Below the pieces are notes generated by a model that ran no database searches, was not told the origin of the DNA, and saw nothing but the letters and a program-made list of their open reading frames with translations. Positions 7,732-16,290 of a stretch of 29,591 nucleotides of DNA are shown piece after piece; within the stretch, counting starts at the first letter, position 1, and each line of letters opens with the position of its first letter. Both the position numbers and the translations under genes were made by a program. The DNA comes from an uncultured Desulfobacterales bacterium. Lineage in GTDB: Bacteria; Desulfobacterota; Desulfobacteria; Desulfobacterales; JAFDCJ01. The DNA lies in NCBI GenBank assembly GCA_945787595.1, contig CALZJV010000189.1, forward strand, positions 929-30,519, read 5' to 3'.

Positions 7732-9162
7732 TCATCCAGCACTGATCCGGTAAAACTGATGGAAAATTTTCTTCACTTTCAAATTGGTTCTATCACCAAG
7801 CACGTGTTGAAACATAGATAACTTGGTACGCAGTTCATTCAGTGATATTCCTGGGTAACGGTGACGCAAAAATTCTGCTTCATTATGGGACATGTCGGGT
7901 AAATTGCTCCGGGAGCGTTTACGTATCTGCCGCTTTTTCGCCCAAACCCAGCTTTCCCACTTCTGTTTAAGGGTCGGCGGCGGTGAATCAAATTGTTGTT
8001 CGACCATTTCTTCAAAAATATCGACCATGCGTTCACAGGCAAGTGGACCCTTCATTGCCGCCAGATGATGTTCCATGATAGCCTGGCGTTCGTCACTATT
8101 TGCCGTTCCAAGGCTGTTGCCAAGAATTTTTACGAGAGTTTCCCGCAATTGTTCTAAATTAAAACACTCATGGCTAACCAGGTTAGGTAGCCGGTGAAAG
8201 GCGTTATCATAATATTCATTAATCGACGCCCGATAAGATATCGCCGGCAATCCAAGCGCAAACGCCTCAACTCCGGTAGTGCAGCCATTGTGAACAAGTG
8301 CTTTGGCTGCAATAAGCCATGGAACCACGTTGCCTTCATTGGTTACCTGCACGCGCCGGCATCTCTTGGCGATCTCATTATAAATTTCGGGGTTTTCAGC
8401 CGGGTGAGGCCGGATGACAATGGTGTGATCGGTCAATGTATGATCCAATGCCGGAATGAGACGCTTAAAGTCATTTAAGATGTCTTGTTTATGCTTGCTC
8501 AATCCTGCGGCGTACTCCCGGCTCATGCCCAGCCTGATTGCACGACGGGTTAAATTCGGCACCTCATCCGGAACGGAGGAGGATTTGAGTAGATTGCCAT
8601 CGGGATAAAAGGCATTTATTTGATTAAAATTGGTGTTTACAAGGATGAAATCACCGTAGGTTTGGCGGATTTTTTTAACATCATTATCATATAAGCTTCG
8701 CATTTCAGGTCTTAGCAGATCTCCTCGCGGATTTCCTGTAATATGGATCGAAACTTCTGAAGGCATTTCCGGATATTGACCCCACAATTCGAGGTTATCC
8801 TTACCCCAGGCAAACAGTTTTGAGACATATTGCAGCGCCCGTGGGGAAAGGCGAGCCTGAAAATAGCTTTCAGAGGGCAGGTGGACCAGAGCTTCTTCAT
8901 CCCAGGCTACAATCTGGTGGGTAAGCCGGTGCAGTTCCCGAAATACATTGTTACTGCCGCCAGCCAGACTTTTGGATAAATAGATGCTCCTTGAAAAAGC
9001 GTGAAGATGGAAATGCATTTCCCGGCGAGGTCCGATTATTGAAGAAAACCCACGCGTTGCAGCAACGCAGGCCAGCAATAGTTTGGGATCCAGCTCGCGC
9101 ACCTGAAGCTCGACCGGGATCAGAAGGGTTGCTTTTCTATTATCTTTTATGGTTCGAAACAT
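7732..9162 (-). CDS. Surface carbohydrate biosynthesis protein, paralogue 1 (GT-B-like)
   Basis: A 476-residue soluble protein of the 'surface carbohydrate biosynthesis' family (TIGR04396-like), distantly similar in fold and motifs to capsule and CDP-glycerol-type transferases. Markers are IPVELQVRELDPKLLLAC (15-32), WDEEALVHLP (87-96), FAWGKDN (117-123), ITGNPRGDLLRPEM (141-154), VNTNFN (175-180), RPHPAEN (251-257), NEGNVVPWL (275-283) and HNGCTTGVEA (291-300). The last two resemble nucleotide-sugar-binding loops of GT-B enzymes. After a basic linker comes the tail RHRYPGISL (433-441). A role as glycosyltransferase for a nonulosonic or Kdo-like sugar is inference. It is the most divergent of four paralogues here. 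ATG 9162 has GGAG 8 nt upstream. An ATG at 9180 is possible but worse placed. Confidence 0.8.
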   Translation of the reverse strand: MFRTIKDNRKATLLIPVELQVRELDPKLLLACVAATRGFSSIIGPRREMHFHLHAFSRSIYLSKSLAGGSNNVFRELHRLTHQIVAWDEEALVHLPSESYFQARLSPRALQYVSKLFAWGKDNLELWGQYPEMPSEVSIHITGNPRGDLLRPEMRSLYDNDVKKIRQTYGDFILVNTNFNQINAFYPDGNLLKSSSVPDEVPNLTRRAIRLGMSREYAAGLSKHKQDILNDFKRLIPALDHTLTDHTIVIRPHPAENPEIYNEIAKRCRRVQVTNEGNVVPWLIAAKALVHNGCTTGVEAFALGLPAISYRASINEYYDNAFHRLPNLVSHECFNLEQLRETLVKILGNSLGTANSDERQAIMEHHLAAMKGPLACERMVDIFEEMVEQQFDSPPPTLKQKWESWVWAKKRQIRKRSRSNLPDMSHNEAEFLRHRYPGISLNELRTKLSMFQHVLGDRTNLKVKKIFHQFYRISAG

Positions 9163-9252
9163 ATATGCTCTCCGAAGCATTATCCTTAATTTCGTGATAA
9201 AGATTCAATCAGGCGATCGGTATTAAAAAATAACGAATAAATTACGGGGGTG

Positions 9253-9999
9253 TTATTTTTCTTTTTGGTCTCGGTTTTGCTCTTCCAACATTATTTCTGC
9301 CAGTTTAAAATCCAATTCACTATCAATGTTCACTGATCGCTGCGGCGGCATAATGTAAGGTCGTATGATACGCCCCCAAATTGAATTGTGTTTCATGAGC
9401 ACATCGCGCCGCGTTAAATAAATTGCACCGTTTCGAATATAGGCCGGCTGTTGGCAATCCTGACGCCGGGTGCCTTCTTTTTCCTCAATGCAGAAGGGCA
9501 GAAGTCGATTGTCCTCAATACGCTTCATAAAAACCGGATGTTCTGCGATAACTTGCACCACACTGATAACAGAATCACAGGCTCCATCGCGGGCCAGATT
9601 CAATGCAGTTTCAATATCTTGCCATGTCCGCAGCGGAGACGTTGGCTGTAGCAGCAGTATCCAGTCCAAGGTTAGCCCATCCTGTTGTTCGACAAAGCGA
9701 ACCGCATGCTGGAGAACAGGCAACGTGGGAACCATATCCCCGGCCAAATCAGCCGGCCGTATGAATGGAACATCGGCCCCGTGCTTTCGGGCGATAGCGG
9801 CAATTTCCGGACTATCGGTGCTGACAATTGTTCGCCAGAGCAAATGTCGTGCAGCCAGAGCCGTCTCGATCGTATAGGCGATAATTGACTTGCCACAAAT
9901 CGGGCGGATATTCTTCCGCGGAACTCCTTTGGAGCCGCCTCTGGCGGGAATTACCGCTAAAATTTTTTCCGATTGATGTGTTTGGTCGTTGATTGTCAT
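9253..9999 (-). CDS. neuA: CMP-N-acetylneuraminate (nonulosonate) cytidylyltransferase
   Basis: About 248 residues, the normal length of single-domain CMP-sialate synthetases. It activates a nonulosonic acid with CTP, giving the CMP-sugar donor and pyrophosphate. Visible motifs are IPARGGSKGVPRKN (17-30, CTP-binding loop), STDSPEIA (60-67), LQPTSPLR (117-124) and a C-terminal VNIDSELDFKLAE with the metal-binding Asp pair. It is the third gene of a neuB-neuC-neuA run. The start is uncertain: ATG 9999 (weak AGAGA before it) is given, but a TTG at 10020 would overlap the neuC stop as TTGA. Whether the sugar is Neu5Ac or a legionaminic-type relative cannot be decided from sequence alone. A second, different CMP-sugar synthetase lies at 28308-29063. 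Confidence 0.88.
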   Translation of the reverse strand: MTINDQTHQSEKILAVIPARGGSKGVPRKNIRPICGKSIIAYTIETALAARHLLWRTIVSTDSPEIAAIARKHGADVPFIRPADLAGDMVPTLPVLQHAVRFVEQQDGLTLDWILLLQPTSPLRTWQDIETALNLARDGACDSVISVVQVIAEHPVFMKRIEDNRLLPFCIEEKEGTRRQDCQQPAYIRNGAIYLTRRDVLMKHNSIWGRIIRPYIMPPQRSVNIDSELDFKLAEIMLEEQNRDQKEK

Positions 10000-10016
10000 T
10001 TTTTTCTCTGGCTTGC

Positions 10017-11093
10017 TCAATATGTTAACCGCTTATCGACCACCAGCGGTACGGAGGCCAGAATATCGGCGATCCGCTCACCAGCCCGGCCGTCGCCGTA
10101 TAATTTGCTGCAAGGGTATCTTCCGTTGTTCAGATGCTTTTTTATGGCTTCCAGGATTTCCTGGGTGGAATATCCTGTATCGATCACATTGGGGCCACGA
10201 TCACGGCCTTTCTGACGATTACCGATGTTAACTGCCGGCACACCTATAAATGAAGCTTCCCGAATACTGACGCTGGAATTGCCCATGATGCATTTGGCAC
10301 CAATCAGTAAGCGTAAGAAGTCTTCCGGGGCCAAATTTTTAAAAAAATGGATATGGGGAATATCGTGGGTTTCACGGAAGTGCCGAATTCCCTTGGATAT
10401 ACGATCTGAACCCGCATCAACATTGGGCCAAAACCAGAACGTCGGATAACCCAATTCCTCGATGGCGGTCAGGGTTTGATCGAATATTTCGCCGACACCT
10501 CCGTAGCGATCAAATGGGTTGAAGCCATCCTGTCCCTCTGCCAATACTCGTGCGGCCAAATCGACCGAAGGACAACCTGTTGTAAATACAGTTTTGGGAT
10601 CTTCGCCCATGCGGATAACACGTTCGGTTGCCTGTTGATTTGAAGTAAAATGCAGGTTGGCGAATTTAGTTACCGCATGGCGTACTTTTTCATCGATTGA
10701 GCCGGTGATTTCGCCACCCTGCAAATGAGCCACCGGAATATTTAGATAAGATGCAGCAATCGCCGTGGCAATGGTTTCATATCGATCGGCAACGCTGATA
10801 ACTGCATCCGGCTTTAGGTTGTCAAAGATGGTGGCCAGCTCAACTACACCAAGACCGGTGGATTTGGCCGTGGTGACCAGATTTTCGCCTTCGACAACCA
10901 TGTAAACGACCGCATCCGGTTCAAAACCGTCTTGTCGGATGACCTTGACTGCCGGGCCATAACGCTCTAAAAGCGCCGATGCGCCGACGATAAGCTGCAG
11001 TTCTAAATCAGGATGTTTTTTGATGGCTTCCAGCACGGTCTTAATGCGTGCATAGCTGGGCCGAGCAGTAATAACAACACAGATCTTTCTCAT
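10017..11093 (-). CDS. neuC: UDP-N-acetylglucosamine 2-epimerase (hydrolysing)
   Basis: A 358-residue GT-B-fold enzyme that would turn UDP-GlcNAc (or a UDP-diacetylbacillosamine) into a free 2-epimerised sugar plus UDP, the substrate for NeuB. Family marks are ITARPSYARI (8-17), SVADRYETIATAIAA (100-114), HLQGGEITGSIDEKVRHAV (123-141), TTGCPSVD (171-178) and a C-terminal MGNSSVSIREASFIGVPAVN loop. A clear GAGGAG lies 6 nt before ATG 11093. The gene follows neuB by 86 bp and touches or overlaps neuA at its 3' end. In the classical pathway NeuC makes ManNAc. LegG-type enzymes with a different UDP-sugar have the same fold, so the substrate remains open. Confidence 0.9.
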   Translation of the reverse strand: MRKICVVITARPSYARIKTVLEAIKKHPDLELQLIVGASALLERYGPAVKVIRQDGFEPDAVVYMVVEGENLVTTAKSTGLGVVELATIFDNLKPDAVISVADRYETIATAIAASYLNIPVAHLQGGEITGSIDEKVRHAVTKFANLHFTSNQQATERVIRMGEDPKTVFTTGCPSVDLAARVLAEGQDGFNPFDRYGGVGEIFDQTLTAIEELGYPTFWFWPNVDAGSDRISKGIRHFRETHDIPHIHFFKNLAPEDFLRLLIGAKCIMGNSSVSIREASFIGVPAVNIGNRQKGRDRGPNVIDTGYSTQEILEAIKKHLNNGRYPCSKLYGDGRAGERIADILASVPLVVDKRLTY

Positions 11094-11179
11094 TCAAGCT
11101 CCTCGATAACCTTATTGTATGTCTTCATAAATCTATTGAGTTGGGGGCCATAAACACCTCTGTTTTGACCATGGATTTA

Positions 11180-12226
11180 TCAAGCCAGTATATCTTCCGT
11201 AATCATTTCATCGGCCTTAACTGACCGCCTCAGCCGGCAGCCCACCAATTCGATCAGCCGATCTGCCGGAATTCCGGTACCGGGTTTTTTCAACGCGAGA
11301 TGTTCGGCGCGCAATACGGTTCCAGCTGCAAGTTCTTGGCGGGCAACGATGCTCTTGGTAAATGTATGGCGCAATTCCTCCATATCCTTGGCCATCCATT
11401 CTTTATCCACCGGATGGGCGTTCATTTTTTCTATGAAGCGAATACCTTCTACCAACCGGCACAGGTCTTTTGTTGTAACGGATGCCGAAACGTCAGGACC
11501 AAACATCTCGCGGCTGAAGACAACATGCACTTCCAGCATATCGATTCTGCGGGCAGCCGCTGCCAGACCAGGCCAGATTGTACCGGAGTGGTCCGAAAGG
11601 CCCACCGCACATCCATAGCGTTCGCGAAACTCGTCAATGAGATTAAGACCAATCTTTTCCGGTGGACAGGGGTAGGCCGTGGTGCACTGCAACACCGTCA
11701 GCGGAACGCTAGCGGATTGGATATGCGCCACCGCGACGTCAATCTCTTCAAAAGAGCTCATTCCGGTGGACAGAATCACTGGCAATTCGGTGGCAAGTAT
11801 TTGATCAAGCATCGGTGTATTGGCGGTCTCCCCCGAGGGTATCTTCCAGGCCGCCACCCCCACCCGGTTGAGCAATTCGACGGCCTCGAAAGAAAAGGGG
11901 GAACTGAGAAATAGAAGCTCACGTTCATCAGCATGGCGTTTGAGGCCATGCCACTGTTCCTCGGTAAATTCCATGCGCTTCCAGTAATCAAACCGCGTTT
12001 TATCCTGGGGGCTGAATTTAACTCGCCAGGGTTCACCGAGAGTACTTTCTGCCGTAGCAATATGGGTCTGAAATTTCACAGCATCGACACCACTATCAGC
12101 TATGGCATCTATGAAGGCGTGTGCTGTCCCGAGGCTGCCATCGTGTGTTTGGGCGACTTCTGCCACGATCAGACACGGCTGGCCGGGGCCAACGGTTTGA
12201 TCGCCCATTTTAAATACGTGAGACAT
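11180..12226 (-). CDS. neuB: N-acetylneuraminate synthase-like (NeuB family, divergent)
   Basis: A 348-residue protein with the NeuB TIM barrel (about 15-280) and a C-terminal SAF/antifreeze-like domain (about 290-348). It would condense phosphoenolpyruvate with a 2-acetamido hexose to a nine-carbon acid. Conserved parts are VAEVAQTHDGS (21-31), DAVKFQTH (48-55), STGMSSFEE (153-161), LQCTTAYPCP (179-188) and VGLSDHSG (208-215). Two signatures depart from typical NeuB: the usual NHNG is THDG, and the usual EKHF..GPDH.AS region reads EVHVVF (232-237) ... GPDVSAS (243-249), lacking the Lys and His. It may use a different acceptor. GAGGA lies 8 nt before ATG 12226. It heads the neuBCA run. Confidence 0.87.
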   Translation of the reverse strand: MSHVFKMGDQTVGPGQPCLIVAEVAQTHDGSLGTAHAFIDAIADSGVDAVKFQTHIATAESTLGEPWRVKFSPQDKTRFDYWKRMEFTEEQWHGLKRHADERELLFLSSPFSFEAVELLNRVGVAAWKIPSGETANTPMLDQILATELPVILSTGMSSFEEIDVAVAHIQSASVPLTVLQCTTAYPCPPEKIGLNLIDEFRERYGCAVGLSDHSGTIWPGLAAAARRIDMLEVHVVFSREMFGPDVSASVTTKDLCRLVEGIRFIEKMNAHPVDKEWMAKDMEELRHTFTKSIVARQELAAGTVLRAEHLALKKPGTGIPADRLIELVGCRLRRSVKADEMITEDILA

Positions 12227-12423
12227 TTTTAAAATCCTCTATAAATTTAATGTCTTAGAGAGATACCATAACCGGCGAGTCGAAGCGCCCAGACGATTTC
12301 CGGTTCGTTTACTATTGTAACTATAGAATGTTTACTAAGCACAGGCCTTATTAAAATCGCACCCGAATGCGAAAAGCCAAAGATGAAAGCCGGTGTGTCC
12401 AACGTTACTTATTCTATCATGTC

Positions 12424-13284
12424 TCAGGATCTTTTTACCAGTCGCTGGATTACCGGATCCATATATCTTAGAATGCTGTTTCTGGTTGCCTTGCGGGGTA
12501 AACGCTGCATATAGTCAGAGGAGTATTCAGGTTCAATCATCGGGTTCGGGCTGAGCATCCAGTCGCTGCAGTCATAGCCGATAAGCTCCATGTAAGGTGT
12601 AAACGCCGGTCTGAAAAGTTCAACATCTTTTTCGGTGAACCAATGACGCCAGTCTCCGGTGGTTTTTTTACGAATCACTTTGGCCTTGCCGGACGTACTC
12701 GGAACGGTTGCATCGGCCTGGACCTCAAATCCCAAATAGTTGTTGAGGGCCTCAAATTTAGCGGCGACCATATCCTCAAAAGTGAACCGGAACCAGTCAC
12801 TTGCCAATTCATTTACGAATTCAACCATTTGTTGATAACGATATTGTTCCTCTTCAATTACCTGATCGACAGTTCGCGGCCAACCGTTGTGCCCTGTGTA
12901 ACTGCAAATTTCGTGAAAAGGTATGGATCGGGGATCTCGTTCCTTTTTTAATACCAGATCACGATGTGCTTCGTATTGCTTTTTTCTTCCATCAAAGCCC
13001 TTGTGCCAGCGATATAGCATGCGGCTGACCGCCGCATCGCGGGGATCACGGGCCATCCAGATTTTGCGATCGTAATGCTCCTTGTTTAAATGTTCCTTGA
13101 ACACCGCAAAGCTTTTACCTTTGCGCTCTTCGTAGGTATGCTTGAAAACTGCATTTTCGTAATCTCCGACATATTTGCCGGGACGACCGCCGGAAAAAGC
13201 ATGGCAGTTTGGCAGTCCGCCGGCCACCTTATATACCATGACCGTGGTTCCTGTTTTTCCTGTGCCTAAAATTAGTATTTTCAT
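12424..13284 (-). CDS. Sulfotransferase-family protein (copy 2)
   Basis: A 286-residue paralogue of the sulfotransferase at 6780-7628. The phosphosulfate loop LGTGKTGTT (6-14), the 3'-phosphate motif RDPRDAAVSRML (79-90) and TGDWRHWFTEKD are all kept. About 53 of the first 60 residues match copy 1, while the middle (about 95-165) is much less alike, which suggests that PAPS binding is shared and acceptor choice may differ. ATG 13284 has GGAGG 7 nt upstream. It follows paralogue 2 of the surface-carbohydrate family by about 105 bp, repeating the order seen at copy 1, and precedes neuB by about 197 bp. Likely role: sulfation of the surface glycan. Confidence 0.85.
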   Translation of the reverse strand: MKILILGTGKTGTTVMVYKVAGGLPNCHAFSGGRPGKYVGDYENAVFKHTYEERKGKSFAVFKEHLNKEHYDRKIWMARDPRDAAVSRMLYRWHKGFDGRKKQYEAHRDLVLKKERDPRSIPFHEICSYTGHNGWPRTVDQVIEEEQYRYQQMVEFVNELASDWFRFTFEDMVAAKFEALNNYLGFEVQADATVPSTSGKAKVIRKKTTGDWRHWFTEKDVELFRPAFTPYMELIGYDCSDWMLSPNPMIEPEYSSDYMQRLPRKATRNSILRYMDPVIQRLVKRS

Positions 13285-13388
13285 ATGAATCCTCCTATTC
13301 TCGTCTCGACATCAGGTAATTTTTTGTCATGCGAGGTTTTTTTTAGGCCTCAATGCTTATGTGACAGATGAACGCTTAAAGAATCCTT

Positions 13389-14813
13389 TCATGAAGCTCT
13401 GATCCGAAAGATTTGATTGGCAATCTGCGCTGCGTTTATTTTTGTGTTGTCACCGAGCATTTGTTGAAAGAGGGCAATTCGTTCGTACAGCTCGTTTAGA
13501 GAAATTCCGGGATAGCGATGGCGATGAAACTGCGGAGGGGCATGAGTGCCCGGAATATGTTTTTTGATATATTTATAAATACGGCGATAGTTGGCATACC
13601 ACCTGCCTGAAATGCGATCGCCTAAAGGCGGTTTGGGTAAATTTGGCCGACTTTCCAAAATTTTATCGAGAACATCAACAATCCTCTCACACGCCAGTGG
13701 GCCGTTTTGAGCCGCTAAATAGTGATTGACAAGCGCCTTGCGTTCATCGCCATTGGCCGCACCAAGTTCACCTTTTAATATTTTTGTAAGCGTTTCCTGG
13801 AGCTGATCGACATCGAAACACTGATGACTGATCAAATTGGGCAGTCGGTAGAATCCCAGATCATACGTTTCATTGATCTTTGCACGGTAAGATACTGCCG
13901 GAACGCCCATCATATAGGCTTCCACCCCGGTGGTGCAGCCGTTGTGAATAACAACGTCGGTTGCCATTAACCAGGGTACCACATTGCCTTCGTTGGTGAC
14001 TTGGACGCGGTTGCAGTCATCGGCGATGTTTTTGTAAACCTGCTGATTTTCCGTCGGGTGCGGCCGGACGATGATCGTGTGATCCGGAAAAGCGCGGTCA
14101 AGGGTTGGGATCAACTCTTTGAAGGCGTTGAAAATTGCCTGTTTGTGATCACGCAGTCCTTCTGCATACTCTCGGCTCATACCCACCGCAGCTTTGCCGA
14201 ATTGAGGGGCTTCATCCGCTCGTTTTACCGGTCGAAAAAGATTCTGGGCCGGAAAAAAGGCATTCACATGGTTAAAATTCGTATTAACCAGGATAAAATT
14301 GCCACAGGTTTTCCGTATTTCTTCTGCTTCCGATTTGTAAAAGGGCTGCAACTCGGGCCGCAGCATATCGCTGCGGGGATTGCCGGTGACGTGAATCGGC
14401 ATGTCAGCCGGAAGGTCAGGGTACTGACGCCATAATTCGGCATTGTCTTCACCCCAGGCAAACAGGTGTGAATTGTATCGAATTGCAACCGGTGAGAGTC
14501 TACGGGAAAAATAAGTTTCTGTCGGAAGATGAACCAGAGCCTCTTCATCCCACGTCAGGATTTCGTGGCCCAATTTTTCCAATATTCGAAACATTTTAAG
14601 GTTTCGATCCGTCATGCTTTTGTTAAGGTATAAACTTCTCGGAAAAGACATAATGCGGAAATCCACTTCGCGGTGAGATCCGATAATGACAGCAAACCCG
14701 CGCTGTGCGGCAATGCAGGCCAGCAGCAGTTTGGGGTCAAGCTCCCGCACCTGGTTTTCGACCGGTATGATGAGACAGGCTTTGGCGCTTCTTATGTTAG
14801 CGAGATTTCTCAT
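13389..14813 (-). CDS. Surface carbohydrate biosynthesis protein, paralogue 2 (GT-B-like)
   Basis: 474 residues with every family block in the same order as paralogue 1: LIIPVENQVRELDPKLLLAC, WDEEALVHLPTE, LFAWGEDNAELWRQYP, VTGNPRSDMLRPEL, VNTNFNHVNAFFP, RPHPTEN, NEGNVVPWL, HNGCTTGVEAY and the tail RHRYPGISLNEL near the C-terminus. It is closer to paralogues 3 and 4 than to paralogue 1. No signal peptide or membrane segment is seen, so it is cytosolic or peripheral. GGAG lies 9 nt before ATG 14813. It is directly followed by sulfotransferase copy 2. Transferase activity is inferred from the GT-B-like motifs, not shown. Confidence 0.82.
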   Translation of the reverse strand: MRNLANIRSAKACLIIPVENQVRELDPKLLLACIAAQRGFAVIIGSHREVDFRIMSFPRSLYLNKSMTDRNLKMFRILEKLGHEILTWDEEALVHLPTETYFSRRLSPVAIRYNSHLFAWGEDNAELWRQYPDLPADMPIHVTGNPRSDMLRPELQPFYKSEAEEIRKTCGNFILVNTNFNHVNAFFPAQNLFRPVKRADEAPQFGKAAVGMSREYAEGLRDHKQAIFNAFKELIPTLDRAFPDHTIIVRPHPTENQQVYKNIADDCNRVQVTNEGNVVPWLMATDVVIHNGCTTGVEAYMMGVPAVSYRAKINETYDLGFYRLPNLISHQCFDVDQLQETLTKILKGELGAANGDERKALVNHYLAAQNGPLACERIVDVLDKILESRPNLPKPPLGDRISGRWYANYRRIYKYIKKHIPGTHAPPQFHRHRYPGISLNELYERIALFQQMLGDNTKINAAQIANQIFRIRAS

Positions 14814-14895
14814 ATTTTCTTTCTCCAGAACCCAGTCTGCCCTGGCGGCTTATCCACCAGGATACAGCAAAGGTCTACAGGGTGCATCCAACCAT

Positions 14896-16290
14896 TCAGG
14901 CGGAAATCCAAAAGAGCACGTCGCTGAGTTGCTCAACCTTTAACTTGTTATTCTCTCCGAGGATCTGCTGTATTCGTTCTATCTTCTCGTTCAGCGCGTC
15001 AAGGCTAATACCCGGAAATCGATGGCGCTGGAATTCCGGCCGATTGTGCGAATTTGGAAGATATGACAACAACCACTTTACCAGGCGGCGTCCGTTAGCT
15101 ACAGACCAGCCCTCCATTCGATCATAAAAGGCTGGTTGCGGTGAGCCAGAGCGACCTTCCGTCATCTTTTCAAGAACATCCACGATCCTCTCACATGCCA
15201 GTGCGCCGTCCTGCGCGGATAGATAGCGATCGATGTTCAATTGTCTTTCATCTCCATCGGCAGCATCGAGCTGATTGGCAATGATTTTCTCCATAGTTAA
15301 GCGCAATTCCTCAAAATTAAAACACTGGTAGCTGAGTAAGTTAGGTAAATGATAAAAACCATTATCGTAATACTCATTGATGGATGCGCGGTATGTGATT
15401 GCTGGAACCCTCATCACATAAGCCTCTACCCCGGTCGTACAGCCGTTATGCACAAGTACTTTCGTAGCTAAAAGCCAGGGAACGACGTTACCAGCGTTTG
15501 TTACCTGCACATGCTTACACTTTGCGGCAATCTTGCAGTAAGCCTCTTGATTCTCGGTCGGGTGAGGTCTGACAACAATTGTCCAATTTGGAAACGCCCC
15601 TGCCAGTGCCGGGATGAGCTTCTTGAACTCATCGAACAAGGCTTGTTTGTGAGCCCGCAGTCCTTCTGCGAACTCCCGGCTCATGCCTCTGGCGGCCTTA
15701 CCGAACCGAGGAGCTTCACCGCGTCTTTCGGCCGGCATGAACAGATTTTGATGGCGATAGAAGGCATTGACATGATTAAAATTAGTATTGATGAGAATAA
15801 ATTCACCATAGGCTTTGCGAAGCGCTTTGATTTCTTTAGCGTAAAAGCTGCGCATCTCTGGTCGCAGCATGTCACCACGCGGATTCCCAGTGTTGTGAAT
15901 CGGGGTCTCGGGCGATAGACTTGGGTATTGACGCCACAAATCGGCGTTATCCTGACCCCATGCGAAGAGATGGGAAACGTGCTTTATGCCTACAGGTGAG
16001 ATCCGGCGTGAAAAAAAAGTCTCGGGCGGCAGGTGTACCAAGGCCTCTTCATCCCAGGCCACAACCTCGTGTCCAATCTTGCGCATGATCTGGAGCATTT
16101 TACCGCCGCGAGCCGTCATACTTTTGGAAAGGTATACGCTCTTGGGGAAAGAGGCAATTCGGTTGTCTATCTCCCAACGTGATCCGATCATCGCGGAGAA
16201 CCCCCGGTGTGCCGCAATGCATGCCAATAAGAGTTTGGGATCAAATTCGCGCACCTGGTTTTCCACTGGTATAATGAGTGACTTTTTCAA
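14896..16290 (-). CDS. Surface carbohydrate biosynthesis protein, paralogue 3 (GT-B-like)
   Basis: 464 residues, same family blocks: SLIIPVENQVREFDPKLLLA, WDEEALVHLPPE, FAWGQDNADLWRQYP, TGNPRGDMLRPEM, INTNFNHVNAFY, RPHPTENQEAY, NAGNVVPWL, HNGCTTGVEAY and the tail RHRFPGISLDAL. The start is a TTG (16288-16290) that shares TTGA with the stop of the phospholipase-D-like gene. A strong GGAGG lies 7 nt upstream, inside that gene, so the two are translationally coupled. A rare start codon with an ideal ribosome site suggests controlled yield. One block differs from its sisters (NAGNVV instead of NEGNVV). Confidence 0.82.
   Translation of the reverse strand: MKKSLIIPVENQVREFDPKLLLACIAAHRGFSAMIGSRWEIDNRIASFPKSVYLSKSMTARGGKMLQIMRKIGHEVVAWDEEALVHLPPETFFSRRISPVGIKHVSHLFAWGQDNADLWRQYPSLSPETPIHNTGNPRGDMLRPEMRSFYAKEIKALRKAYGEFILINTNFNHVNAFYRHQNLFMPAERRGEAPRFGKAARGMSREFAEGLRAHKQALFDEFKKLIPALAGAFPNWTIVVRPHPTENQEAYCKIAAKCKHVQVTNAGNVVPWLLATKVLVHNGCTTGVEAYVMRVPAITYRASINEYYDNGFYHLPNLLSYQCFNFEELRLTMEKIIANQLDAADGDERQLNIDRYLSAQDGALACERIVDVLEKMTEGRSGSPQPAFYDRMEGWSVANGRRLVKWLLSYLPNSHNRPEFQRHRFPGISLDALNEKIERIQQILGENNKLKVEQLSDVLFWISA

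Noticed and set aside
11300..11914. 204-codon + strand frame inside neuB
   Set aside because: It is a shadow of the strongly supported neuB gene and has no family resemblance.
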